DNA from: Penelope pileata
Lineage: Eukaryota; Chordata; Aves; Galliformes; Cracidae
Assembly: GCA_013396635.1 (NCBI GenBank)
Contig: WBMW01005106.1
Span: 703,130-767,129 of the forward strand
Reading direction: 5' to 3'
DNA length: 64,000 nucleotides
Of the stretch, positions 49,004-61,463 are shown in pieces (the stretch's first letter is position 1; every line of letters begins with the position of its first letter). Position numbers and translations under genes: made by a program. Below the pieces are notes generated by a model. It saw only the letters and a program-made list of their open reading frames with translations. It was not told the DNA's origin and did not search any database.

Positions 49004-50934
49004 GTATGTGATGACTGCTATCAGGAGGGACGGGCTTGTTTATGTGTAGGACTAAAAGCCCTTGCAGTCCTGGATTGCATTCTCATTTCTGTTTCTGAGG
49101 CCCTACGAGTAAGCCCAGAACATGTAAAGGATCAGACAAAGGATGTTTTCACTTCAGTATGGATTTTCCAGATTTCAAGTGCTCTGTTTGAGTACCCGAG
49201 ACTTAATATTGCATTTGTAAACCTTTCTTGGAGGGGGGGAAGGGGCATATTTAATATCAGGGGGTATTTAATATCAGGAGTAAATGTGGTATGTTGTTTG
49301 GAGAGAAACAAAACAAACAAAAACAAGGAGAACATAAGAGCTGCTGTACTGAACCAGACCAGAAGTTAATCTCCCCAGCATCTGAGTGCCTGGCAGCATG
49401 TGTAGACCTCAAAATGAGGAGCAGTCTGCAACCATTTGCACCTAAGGTTTTTTGAATTAGAGGAGGAATTTGTTTTTTTTTGTTGATGTTGTTGTTTTTT
49501 GTTTTTTCTAGTTTTTCTTTGTTTTCTGTTTAATTTGTCCAAGAAGTTCTTTAAAGCTGTGCTTCTTTAACATTAACTGCCCTATCTCGAGGTATTGTAG
49601 AATGAAGATTTTCCACATAAGAACATTTCCTTTTCTGGGTTTAAGCTGATTGCCATCAACATTATGCCTGGGAAAGAGAGTGGTCAATCTGTATTCATAG
49701 AAGCATATGTAAAATAGTACAGAAGATTTTATAGATCTGTTACAAATCTCTCCAGCATCTGGCTCTCTAATCTGAAGAGTGCTGGTTTATTTTTGTTGTT
49801 CTAGGTACAGGAAGTGATTTATTCCTCAGAGGCCCATGTCCCCTCTTAACCTCCCATAGTTCTACTAAATCCTTTTGACTTAAAGGGCAAGAGTTCTGTC
49901 ACTCACACTAGATTGTACTGAAATTTGTAATCTTTTTGTTTTTTAAACTCTATTAAGGGATTTTTTTTTCTGTGCACTAGTGAGGCAAGTAAGATACTTA
50001 CCAGTGCTGGGAGTGGACTACAGCTGCTTTCTGTAGTTTCTTAAACTACAGTTTTGCATTATTTTCTTGTGCTGAATCCTACTACATGATACTTTCTCAA
50101 TTCCTATATTCCCAGAGATGAGTTTGGAGAATGGTAGTTTAGCCATCTTGTGATTACTGTGTGGCAGTTCTGGGTTTTAATTTAACAAGAAAAAGCCTGA
50201 AACAGAATACAAAAATTCACAGGTGGTTAGCACGGAGTGTTCTTTGGTTTTCAACTTTGGAAAGTTATGAAAATCAGTTGTAAAGCTCTAGCTACAGTTT
50301 ACAGTAACTCTTCTTTATAGATTAAAGGAAAGTACTTCAAGACATTATCTTGAAGGAAAGTTGATTACTCCCAATCTAATTACTTGAGCTAGGGGGCACA
50401 CAATTACTTTCAAAACTATGTGCAATTGCTTACCTTCAGTGACTCGTTACATACAAAGATTTTTTTTGCTTGCAGTTATGGATAATAAAAATGGAAATCT
50501 TGCCTTTTTTGCACACTAAGAAATTATTTCTAAACTGTTGCAGAAGCACAGAAAGCAGTAGAGGAAATAATGCAATGTATTGTCTCTAAAAGGGATTATC
50601 AGAATTGGATTCTGTCCCACTCCAAAAAGAAATGCAGATGTATGGACCTTGCCAAATGCAGTGGGGGTTTTAGGTTTTATACCTACCTTCTTGTGATAAT
50701 TCTATCCATAAAGGACAGTCACCTACTTAAATGAAAATTATGACCAACCTTCAATTTGTTGCTGCAGAAAGGGAGTGGTTGACTTGATTTACTGAACTTC
50801 AACTTTATTTTCAATTTCCTATGGCTTAGTTATGTTTGTTTCCTAGGGACAGAGAGGTTGAATTTTCAATGTATATCTAACTGCAAGAACAACAGGATCA
50901 GTTTTTACCAGAACTGTTGTAGGAAAATTAAAAG

Positions 50935-52085
50935 CATAGAATGGTTTGAGTTGGAAGGTACCTTTAAAGATTATCTAGGTGAACCCCTCCTGCCACATGC
51001 AGGGATGCCTCCCACTAGATTAGGTTGCTCAAGGTCCCCTTCAGCCTGCAGGGATGGGGCATCCACCACATCTCTGGGCAATCTGTTTGAGTGCCTTGCC
51101 ACCTTCTGAGTAAAGAATTCCTTGTATCTAATCCAGTCCTGCCCTTCTGTAGTTTAAAGCTGTTACCTCTTCTCCTATCACTACATTCTGACAAAGAGTC
51201 CCTCTCCACCTTTCCTGTAGGCCCCCTTTAGGTACTGGAAGAAGGTTGCTATAAGGTCTCCCCAGAGCCTTCTCTTCTCCAGGCTGAACAAACTCAGCTC
51301 TCTCAACCCCTCTCCATAGGAGAGGTGCTCCAGCCCTCTGATCATTCATAAGATCTCTGGTCCCACTCCAACAGGTCCATGTCCTTCTTGTGCTGGAGCC
51401 CAATAGCTTAGCTCCGCACTGCAGGTGGGATCTCACGAGTAGAGTAGAGGGGCAGGATCACCTCCCTGACCTGCTGGCCATGCTGCTTCGATGTAGCCCA
51501 AGATAAGGTAGGCTTTCTGGGCTGCAAGCTCACATTGCCAGCTCATGTTGAGCTTTTCATCCACAAATACTCCGAAGTCTTTCTCCTGAAGACTGCTCTC
51601 AGTCCATTCTGCACCCAGACTGTATTTGTTCTTGTGATTGCCCTCACCCAGGTACAGGACCTTGCACTTGTCCTTGTTGAACTCTGTGAGGCTTGCACAG
51701 GTTCATCTGTCAAAGTCCCTCTGGGTGGCATCTCTTCCCTCTGTAGTGTCAGCTGCATGACTCGGCCTAGTGTTGTCCGCAAACTTTCTGAGGACGCTCT
51801 CAATACCACTCTCCATGTCACCAATGAAAATAATAATATAGACCTGAAGGAGACCATTCATCACTGTTTTCCACCTGGGTATTGAGCTGCTCACATCTTT
51901 GCATGTGGCCTTCCAACCTGTTCCACTGAACAGTCCACTCATCAAACCACCGTCTCTCTAGTTTAAAGACAAGTATGTTGTGTGAGATCATGTCAAAGAC
52001 CTTACAGAAGTCCAGGTAGATGACACCTGTTGCTCTTCCCTTGTCCACCACTGCTATCACTCTGTTGTAGAAAACTTCTCCATCT
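50935..52085 (-). mobile_element. CR1 LINE, 5'-truncated, with reverse-transcriptase remnant
   Basis: About 1.15 kb inserted antisense to SYTL2. Reading on the minus strand, from about 52060 there is a reverse-transcriptase fragment with GVIYLDFCKVFDMISHNIL, then LVFKLERRWFDEWTV, then the region for DEKLNMSWQCEL and later LDTRNSLLR-like tail pieces, ending at the CR1 3' terminus near 50935. Stops and frameshifts break the frame into at least four pieces (51818-52060, 51703-51945, 51543-51857, 51128-51436), so the copy is dead. Upstream parts of ORF2 and all of ORF1 are absent, as in most CR1 copies. Confidence 0.92.
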
Positions 52086-52332
52086 TAGATCACTTTAAGG
52101 TCTAAAGCAGGTGTGCACTCAAGTTAAGTCATTAGAGAAGTATGTGAAATTTATAGTAGTATTAAAAATATATATAGACTCTTTAGAGGGCACCAGATCT
52201 GATTCTGTACCTAATTCAAGTGTAGCAGACTTTGAAATAGCTGTAGGACTGGATGTAAATACTTCCATTTGCTTGTTGTGAAATACTGTACGAACACATG
52301 GGAGATAAGAGTATTCCTCTTTCATGTTCTAG

Positions 52333-52468
52333 CTGAAATGAATCAGAGCAAATCAAACAAAGCAAAGAACAGCTGGGTGAGCAATGTTAATAAAGAAGTC
52401 TTTGTGCCACCAGAACTGCATGGCATTGTGGAACATCAAGAAGAAGAAGAACTGAAATCTAGTTCAAG
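52333..52468 (+). CDS. SYTL2: SYTL2 coding exon 3
   Basis: A 136-nt exon, acceptor TTCATGTTCTAG/CT and donor TTCAAG/GTAAGC. It encodes AEMNQSKSNKAKNSWVSNVN, then KEVFVPPELHGIVEHQEEEE, residues about 84-129. The SWVxNVNK.xFxPPEL block is shared with human Slp2-a (SWVNNVNKDAFLPPEL). It is a linker segment right after the Rab-binding domain. Confidence 0.96.
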
Positions 52469-55400
52469 GTAAGCTGTCTGTTCAGTCACAGTTAGCATGT
52501 GTATGTCACGACTGGTGACACACAAGACCTGTAAATATTCTCCAAAACATTGTCCTTCTCCCTTATTTCAGAGATCATCAAATAATTCCTCAGAATGGCC
52601 TAAGGTATCAATGCATATGAGAGGCTGACAAATCATAGTTATGCATTGTTAATTGGTCTGCATTTGAATGCAGCTATCTTTGATCTCTGTCTACAAGGAG
52701 AAAATTGCCAGTGTTGTGTGGGATGGTCCGATGCACATTCTCATGTCACAATTTTGTCTGGCTCCCAGAAGTAAAACCAGAATTCTCAGGTTAGAATAGC
52801 AGGCTGTGATCTGTGCTGTCCCCTTACTGATATGGGGACAATGAACCCATCTCTTCATTCAATCTCTCAATGAGACTAGACTATTAAAATTCAGGCTGAA
52901 TCAAACTTGGATCTTAAAAAAAATTGGAGACTGATAAATTGCTTTGGAATAGATTTTCCAGGCTTTGGGTGTGCGCTTGAGACCTCTTGGGCTTTTTTGA
53001 GGAAACAGAGTGTACTTCAGGTAGAAAGAACCAGAATACTTGGGTATTTGAGGAAAACAAATCTGATTCTACCAAGAAAAAGAAATCACTCTGGAAGGTA
53101 GAGGCTTCAGTTCAGAGCTGGGCAAAACAGTCAGCTTGGGTATGACTGAATGGCCACAGCTGTTGCAGAAAAGCTGGATGAAAAGTAGTTTTTGAAATAA
53201 GGAGGATTTTTTTGTATTGAATCACTGTAGCTCAAGTCTGTAAATATCCCAAACAGCTCCATTTTGCTTTGAAATATCCTGAACTGACTTCTGACAGGAA
53301 AAAAATATCTTCTCTCTAAAATACCTACATGTAGTAATTAATTTGCTGTGTTGAAAAGCTTTCAAAAAGGCTGCATTAGAAAAAGAAAAGTGAAGATTTC
53401 CTGGCTATGGTGACAGTGAGCGGAAATTAATGTACTTAAACAGCTCGATTCCTAACATCACTGAGGAAACAAGGAAAAATGTATTGTTTATGCTTTCAGT
53501 GAACAGTGAGGTAAGAACCAGTTACTTTTTAGGATGACTTTGACTTCTGGTCGTGCTATTGACTGGTTCTGTAAACTTTCATCATCTTGTCTGTCTTCTG
53601 TGTCCTTCTCTGTACGTCATCTCTTTTTTCTTTGCAGCAAGGCTTGTCTCCTACTATGCACTTGCACAATATCTAGTAGCAGTTCCATCTTTCACTTTCG
53701 TGGTCTGCAAAATGGGCACACACGTTCATGATGAACAACACCAAAGGTTGGTGTAAGTCTTAACAACTCTGGCTTTCTTTACTGTTCTTTCTTATCCTTT
53801 GCATTTTGTTAGCAGTGAACTCAGAGGTGTATCTGTCCTATTCATGTCTATATAGTCCTGAAAGGTCAACCAATCTGCTTTGTCTGTAGAATTCCCCAAA
53901 AATGAAGTTGTACAGTAATGATGATGCACAAGAAAGAGCTTAGCTCCCATCTCAAGTTGGCTGCTAATGTTGAAAGAGTTAGTTTTTAGAGAATGTTGGT
54001 TTTCTTTTTTTTTTACAGTTGGCTTTCATCTCCATGAGATTTTAGAATTATTTCTTTATGAACAGCAGAAGACATGCTGCTGTTTAATGCATCTTTTACA
54101 ATATTTTGCATGTTGCCTCCCACATTAGGGAAAGGAGATGATACTTTAAAAGAAGTACAGCCTTATAATGTAGTTCTCACTGTTCAGTTTCAAGATATTT
54201 TGACTGATCTAAGAGTAATAAACCTCATAAACTGCTATATAAAGATATACAGTGTACTGAGGCTGAAGAGCATGCAGACGATGTTCGGAATGTGACCGAC
54301 TTGATTGCAATCTTTAACTTGAGGTGTTTTGATGACTTACTTCAGGTCACACCCATGTGAAGCACGATAATTATTGTCCAGGACCCACTGCTGTCCTTTC
54401 CTCCAAATTGTTCCAGCCTTCTGCCTGTGCACCTGATTTGTGAGTGCTCATATTCACCAATAGCTGAAGATGTCATTCTCCCCCTCTCCTCAAGCAAGCT
54501 CCCACAATCTAGGATTCATGATACAGCTGAAAGCAGACCTGAGGAAGGGATCTGTAACACTTGGGCTGGGCACTTACTTGAGTTTATTTTGCTTAAATAC
54601 TTGGTGAGATGTCTCAGATTATTGGCTTCTAAAATGTGAAAAGCTGAAGCAAGCAAATGCAGCAAGGCTACTTGCAGGTCATTGCTTATGATTTCAGTTG
54701 GGCTTATTTCACTGTAACTGAGGTTGATCTATGCAGTATTTCAGGTGGGAAACTGCAGGAGTGCCAGAATATTCCTGTCTAGAATACCCCTTTTTGTTTT
54801 CTTGATACTGGACTTTTAGAGAAACTGATCTGACATGGCTGTTTGCCTGCCTGCAATCGTAGCAGATGATTGAAATTGAGGGGGAAGAACAATCTTGGGA
54901 AAGCAACAGCCCTGCCTGTTAGGGGTGGTGTGGAGAGGGGACATTCAATTCAGTCTTTAGGATGGCAGAGCCACAGGGAGTTAATTTCTGTTGACTCAGC
55001 CTCTCTTGACACAATAGTCTCAAGATGGCTGGAACTAAGAGGAGGAAATAAAGTATTGTACTGGATCTTGGTATTGCATAAAGTGAGTTAACAGCTTCCG
55101 GTGTTCAAATGCTACATTTGATTCAGTTACTTGGTCTTTTAATGCATTTTTAAGTGTTACTTTAAGGGTAAGTTCATGGAAGTTTTGGTTTTTTTTTAGG
55201 TTTGGTTTTGATTTCCCCCCTTCCTCCCTCTAAGAATGAATGGGCTTCAGACCATTACTGTCTTCCAGACTTTGCTTAAGCTGAACAGCTGCTAACCTCA
55301 GGTTTAGGACCAGACCTCTGTTGTTCTGGATCCTGTTATTAAACCAAAGCATTTCTGTCTGAATGTGAAGAAAGTTAGTTTCGTTCTGGTAGTTTTGTGC

Positions 55401-58019
55401 ACTCGCAGAAGATTAAATTCAGCCCTGGGGCCAGCTCAATAGCTGTATTGTCAGAGTGCTGTTGTGTTAGGTGCAACAGAAATCAGCCCACAATTATAAT
55501 CTTAAAATTAGCATGGTAATCTTGATTTCCACACCCTAAATATCTAAATCCTGTAATGAAGTTATGAACTCTATTTTTTGGGTGAGGGGGGAAGGCATTA
55601 TATCTCGTGTTGATTTTCTTGCATACCAGAGCCTTTACAAGCCAGTTGTGTAAGTGTCTCTGAAGGGATAACCTTGCACAGAAAGAGTTTTGATAGCGTG
55701 ACTCAGACTGTCAATATTACCTCTGTCCAGTGATACCACCTGTCTATATGCTGATCCTTGAAAAAAGGCGATGTCAAAGGAGCTTTGTCTTTCAAATTAA
55801 GATTTGTAGGTTTTCTTCTTCCCTAGGTCAGAAAATGTTCTTAGTCCACTACACTGAATAAGTGCCAAGTGTGAGTTCTAGAGTTCAGCAAGGTGAAAAT
55901 TTGATCGAAAGCCCTAATTCTTAAAATTCACCCAACTTCTCTGGAATATTAGGGGTGCTGGGATACCTAGGCAAGGCCATTTTTATGGAGCATTCCTGCA
56001 TTGCACTAGCTTTACTTCTTCCTGAATTTCTGAATCAGATTCTTCACCCTTTGGGATGAGCCCAGGAGGGTGTATCTGTTTTAATGTGGGGCCATTTCCC
56101 TGACTGACAGCACATGCAAATCTGTAACCCCTCATCCAGCTTTGCTTCTGCTTTGGCCTTGTTGCCTGTTGGTTCCTGTCCAGTGCCACCAATGTCTGCA
56201 TGGAGTTTGGGTCTGCATGTTTTTCAGCACTTTGTTTTGATGAATTGCAGTATTTCAGGTTTTCAGTCTGGCAGTATTTATTTGCCTGGCTTCATACTCT
56301 CTCTGAGATCAGCCTTGTGAATACAGCATCTCTGGAAATTCTGTTCAACTTTCTCATCTGTATGGGCTGTGCATAAACTTCTCTGTGTTGAATAACTCAG
56401 TTATAGGATCTTGGTGGTTGTTGTTGTTGTTAATTCTACCTAACCCCCCTTCCCCCCCGCCTTTTCTCCCCAGTCTTGTTTTCTTTAGAGCAGGATTTTC
56501 AGCATGTAATGCCAAAATAGCTCTTTAATTCTTCTATGGTAAGTGTGAAGTAGCACTGCATTAAACTATTGTGGGTTTATGTGTGTGTGTGTGTTCAAGA
56601 AGCATATTAAAAATTTTATCCCTGCCTATTTAAAAAAAAAAAAAAAAAAACTGTAGACAGAAGAATGTCTAAGTTTCTTACACCCAGAGTACATAGAAGC
56701 ATTGCCCTTGTTTAAAGTAAGGGAAAGGCTGAAGCATTTGTGACCTAGATCTTAAAAAAAAAAAAATAAAAAAAACTCATGTTTGTTCTGTTGAGTAGCA
56801 GATGGTCAAGATGAGAAAAAGTACAGGAGCACAGAGCAAACACAAAAGTGCAAACTCAACTGTTCAGAAAAGCAAGAACTCAAACTCTAGCTCAGGAAAA
56901 CAAAGATTGTTTAAATATGTTTTCAGAATTTTATTTTTATTTTTTTTAAACAGGATAGAAACTCTAATGGAATTATATTTTTTGAAAAGAAAATTTCAAT
57001 ATTGAGCTCTTTTGAGCTATACATTTTGTTTCTTATTTAGGAACTGGGATGAATAAAACTAAGGTAATATTTCCTACCTGGAGAGCAGTTCTTTTTTCCT
57101 GCTTTGTACTGTTGTTGGCATGCATCCCCCAAATTGCAAGTGAGTTAATGCTAGCATTTTCTGTACAGTGTTAGGATACTGATAGTGTTTATTATATGAA
57201 GGCCATATTTAAATCCACATCAAGTTTCCATCTCAAAAAATAAATGGTTTCTCATATCTGGGATGTTTAGATAAACTCAGTATGTAAACAAAACTGGAAT
57301 GTTTTGGAGGAAAAAATCTTGCATACTTTTGCAAACAGTCAAGAAGTATTTTTTTGATATAATAGAGGGGATGTTTCTTCTAGCCGTTTTAATTTGTTTT
57401 TACTTGGGCTATATTTAGTCAGGATCAGAATAACTTCATTTAGCTATCAAATCTGTGATTTGATGATATCTTAACTGAAGGAATAGTTTGTAAGGTGTAC
57501 CTCTGAGGGGATCTACAGTTGTTTGTGGTATGTCACATCTTTACTGTAGTGATGAGGGAGTTCTCCTGATTTTTCTGACTTGGACGCTATACAAAACTCT
57601 ATTTTGATCAGATTTAGCACTTTCTTCCACTTTGATTTCAGTCCTAGAGGTACAAAAGTAGGACAAGGTGGTAATACTGATATTGTTTGGATAGTGGCTT
57701 TGTTCATATAAAGCTTGATAAAAAATCTAAAAGATATCAAAAATTGGGTTAGTGTCCTGCCAAGTAGAAGTTCCATTGAATTCTTTGAACAAAGAAATTT
57801 TTGCAAGGAGGTAGAGCAGCAAGAATATCTCCTTCCTATGGAAAGCAGATTTGCTTCTAAATTTGATGAGAAAACTGAATCAAAAAACATTTGTGCTAAG
57901 AGGTTCTATTTCAGTATGTACAACCGAATATCTATTTTGTTTTTCAGTTTTTGTTTTTTTCCCTTAAAAAAGGCTTAAAGTAGTGGCCTGTTTGCTGAAG
58001 TTATGTCATTTCTTTGCAG
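52469..58019 (+). other. SYTL2 intron 4 (about 5.5 kb)
   Basis: No CR1 element recognised. It contains a (TG)n stretch (56581-56594), A runs near 56632-56650 and 56754-56775 and a T/C tract near 55189-55225. No supported exon, although NNN-spaced splice-like sequences occur. Confidence 0.75.
56581..56594 (+). repeat. Short (TG)n microsatellite
   Basis: Seven GT units in a row, preceded by TTTAT. Intronic. Confidence 0.8.
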
Positions 58020-58092
58020 TTCTAAGCCAGTAAACTCTTTGTTAGACAAACCAGATGGGAGATCTATGAAGGCAGCAGTCACACCAGTAAAG
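58020..58092 (+). CDS. SYTL2: SYTL2 coding exon 4
   Basis: A 73-nt exon (acceptor TTTCTTTGCAG/T, donor GTAAAG/GTATGA). With the split Ser codon from exon 3 it reads SSKPVNSLLDKPDGRSMKAA then VTPVK, residues 129-153. It is poorly conserved linker, identified by phase continuity and splice signals. Confidence 0.9.
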
Positions 58093-58661
58093 GTATGATT
58101 GGTGTTGAACATAGAAAATGTTATTTTTTATATTTTGTGTCTTTCTTTGCTTGAATGATAAAGATAATTAGAGATTTGAGGAAGATAATAGGCTAGAAAA
58201 AAATGAGTACTTTTTGTTTTGGGGGGAGATGGTGGAAACCACTAAAATTTCAGTCCTGAAGTGCTGTTACAGCTATAATCAGTGTCTGTCTGTGATTGAC
58301 ATTATTTCCAGCCTCTTCAGACACTGAGAATAAAAGTCTTGCTCTTCCAATATCTCTAAAGTACAGAAGTAGGGAGACTTTTTTTTAACTTGCAAGAATT
58401 TCGGATTTCCAAGTGTCTTTAAGTGGTGGATTATCTCTGCTGTTGGCGACTTCAGAAAGAACAGGATTAGGCTATCACTAGCATTTCTTACAGTTTTGTG
58501 GTTCAGATTTATCAGATTTCTTGACATGTATCCAATTTAAAAGTATGCTTTTAGACACTGCTGACAGGGTAGCGAGGCAGAGGAAATCACTGTACTTTCA
58601 TTTGTTCTGCCAAAACTGTACTGATATAATGACTGAATTATAATGCTCATTCCTTTTTTAG
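58093..58661 (+). other. SYTL2 intron 5
   Basis: About 570 bp, no repeat or alternative exon recognised. It ends in a tandem acceptor (see coding exon 5). Confidence 0.8.
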
Positions 58662-58761
58662 CAGAGGAGAAATCCATTTAATTCCATTGTATCAGGCGAT
58701 AACTTGAACAGTGGAGAATCAGAAAACAGACCAGCTATTCTACCTCAACTATCAAAGAAGG
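58662..58761 (+). CDS. SYTL2: SYTL2 coding exon 5
   Basis: A 100-nt exon encoding (Q)RRNPFNSIVSGDNLNSGES, then ENRPAILPQLSKK, residues 154-186. RRNPFNS matches KRKNPFNS of human Slp2-a. The acceptor is a NAGNAG (TTTAGCAG/AGG): use of the first AG (exon from 58662) adds Gln, use of the second (from 58665) omits it. The donor AAGG/GTAAAT leaves one base. Confidence 0.93.
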
Positions 58762-59767
58762 GTAAATATTATGTTTAACATGACTGTGAACTTCTTGGTG
58801 GTGGATATGGAAATTAATTTTACTTTTGTTTGTTCTTATTGTAGGATAAAACAGGCTTTGATACCTTAATTATTCTACTTGATTTATCAACTAGTTCATT
58901 TCAAACATCATGTAAAACATAAATATTCTCAGGAAATGGCTGTTTCACACATGTAAACAGCTTTTGATTCCTTTTTCACCCAGAGTTCTTCTCAGCTTTA
59001 AACAGTCCATCTGAAAGGACTGTCTTGTCCTGAATCAGCAATGCCAGATTCAGTGAAATTTCTATCTTTGTGACCTTCCAGCAATTGCTGTTATTAGCTC
59101 AACAGAAGGGTTGAGCCAACCTGTCTTTGATCTTTTCTTTTCCAATTTATTTTAGAATCCCATGTTTCCCATGGTATTCTCTACAAACAAGTAGATAAGC
59201 GATGGTTTATCACAATCTGAAATAGTAACTTACAGGCTTATACATGGCAATTACTCTCCTGTATCTGTTAGGAAACTTGCTAACAAGAAAAAAGGAACTT
59301 GCACATAAAGAATTAAAAAAAAAAATCTTCATGTCTATACTGGGAGATCAATCCTGCTTTTTTTAACTTGTTTCATATGAAATTGAAAATAGCTTTTTTT
59401 GTAGGTTACCATTTATCTTCTGAACCTGAAAAGATGTTTGTGTCTTTAAAATCTGCCCTGTCCCTTCAAAGTTTACCCCTTGCAGGAATTAGTCTGATCA
59501 AAAATTTGGTGTGCTCCCTGTCTTTGAAATTATCAATTTTTTCCTATGCGAGGAGTATTAATTAACTAGAAGACTTTCACCTGTCAAAGTTTCCTGCAAT
59601 ATACAAATAAAATCAACACTTAATGTTGAATTTCCTCCTGTGTTTGTCTGCAAGTTTTTAAATCAATATAATCACTACATTCTAGATCTGTACCGTATCA
59701 TACCCCGCTGTTTCTGCAGATGAATGTTGTGTAAATTCATGACTTCTTCTCTGTATACATCTTCCAG
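58762..59767 (+). other. SYTL2 intron 6
   Basis: About 1 kb, AT-rich, nothing recognised. Confidence 0.8.
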
Positions 59768-60649
59768 AGATTTTGTTACCTTCAAAAGAGAGCCAGCCTA
59801 AAGCAGACTTACTAAATGATGAAATGGAGACATCTGAGAAGCCTTCTGTAGAACCTACTGAAGAACCACAGAAAGGACCAGTTAAGCGTCCTGTCCCAAA
59901 AGCTAGAAAACTAGTTCACAAAGTAACAAATCCTGTGCCACAGAGAGAAGACATTGTTCCAAAACCAGCCAAACAGACGCAGGGGATTAATGGCATTGGT
60001 ACACCGCCCAGGGGCATTCTGAAGCGCAGTTCAAGTTCCAGTTCCACTGACTCAGAAGTTCGTGCTAATCAGATGTTAGATGTTCAGACTAAGAATGGTC
60101 TTCCTACCACAACTATTTTTGAAGGAGAAGCTGAGAAGAACCCTCTTACGGAAGAAGTAGAAGATTCCACACAAATTTCGTTGGAAAAATTAAAACAAGT
60201 GAGGTTCTCTTCTAGTATAGGAAAAGGAGGACCTCTGCAAAGCCCACAACTACATCCTAAACAAGAAACACGAGAGTCTGATTTGTTAGAATCTAGTGAA
60301 GTAAAGACTAGTGAAAATGATGCTATTAGATCAGATTCGCTTGGGAATAAGCAAACTTCCACTGTAAAGCCTTTGGGAACCTATTCATCAGCTTTACAAC
60401 TGAAAACAATAAATAGTATACAAGAAGATACATCAGCATCCAGTCCCCATGACACTAATAGGCCAGTCTCCTTGGTTAATCAAACATTGCGGACAAAGAC
60501 CATTACTCCTAAGAAACTTGAAACTCCACAGAAGACCTCTACCAATATCCTGACAAATAGCAAAAAAGAACTGAGCGTTGATCAAATCCATGAAAATAAA
60601 TCTGATCAGTTCTTGAGCCATGAATCAAAGTCACTCAAAAACGTTACTG
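59768..60649 (+). CDS. SYTL2: SYTL2 coding exon 6 (linker with GILKR and RVxF-like motifs)
   Basis: An 882-nt exon for residues 187-480 (acceptor CATCTTCCAG/AG, donor GTTACTG/GTAAGA). It is a low-complexity, Ser/Thr/Lys/Glu-rich linker. Two blocks match human Slp2-a: a basic PVPKARKLVHKV segment and PPRGILKRSSSSSSTDSE, a run of phosphorylatable serines. A third, LEKLKQVRFSSS (human LEPLKHVRFS), carries KxVxF, the protein phosphatase-1 docking pattern. The open frame beyond the donor reaches a stop after 12 codons and is not needed, because the spliced frame continues into exon 7. Confidence 0.95.
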
Positions 60650-61463
60650 GTAAGAGACTGATAGGAACGAGGAAGAGAATGCAATAGCACATAACCCATA
60701 TAAACTTATGTTTGAATTGCTAGTATCTAAAAATTAACAGCTACGAAACATAAATGATAGGAACGTGATATATTTTGTAGAATTTCTAAAACACTTGGAT
60801 TCTAATTTTCTAATGTGCTAAAAATTTTTAGATGATCTTCTGTTGACATCCTTAAGAGATAAAAATCAGATCTGAGCCTGGTTTAGGCATCTTTATTGTG
60901 GATGATGAAAGTGACGCAATGGCACTTGGATAAAATTCCTGTAATAGTATGTGGTAGATGTGTTTGGATGGGCACTGAAGAATTCTTGCCTTACTGCTGT
61001 TGACTATCCTTGGTAGTAATCCAGCTGTAACTTGAGGATTACTCAAGTGATTAAACATAAAAATGCTATTCCTCCCCTTTCCCTGGAGCCATTTCCTCTA
61101 GAATATGGATAACCAATCTTATCTGCTCCCACCCCCAAAAGTAAAATGATTAATCCTCCAGCAGGAAAAATCCTTTTCCAGTAGGATATCTCAGTGCAGT
61201 AATTTATTTTTCACTCTGTTGTCTGCAGTATGCATATGCAGCATGCAATATGCGGAATAAAAGTAAGTATTTCCAAAAACACAAGGAGAGAGCTCTTTCA
61301 TCTGCTAAGAACTTAAACAAACAAAACTCTAAAACCAAACCAAACAAACACCAAAACATACAAAACCTCCCACACAAAAAACAAAATTCTGAGATATCAA
61401 GACTGAAACATTTTTGGAGTCTTGTGTCTGTTCCTAGCTCTGATAAGTTTGTTTATGTTGTAG
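60650..61463 (+). other. SYTL2 intron 7
   Basis: About 810 bp ending TTTATGTTGTAG. The stretch 61310-61390 is very A- and C-rich (AAACCAAACCAAACAAACACC), with no recognised element. Confidence 0.8.

Larger units (their letters stand above)
48633..52332 (+). other. SYTL2 intron 3 (about 3.7 kb)
   Basis: It contains an old CR1 fragment (48818-49003), a possible ancient interspersed repeat near 49330-49400 (..ACATAAGAGCTGCTGTACTG.., similar in feel to old amniote repeats), and the 1.15-kb CR1 at 50935-52085 that ends about 250 bp before the next exon. Confidence 0.8.
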
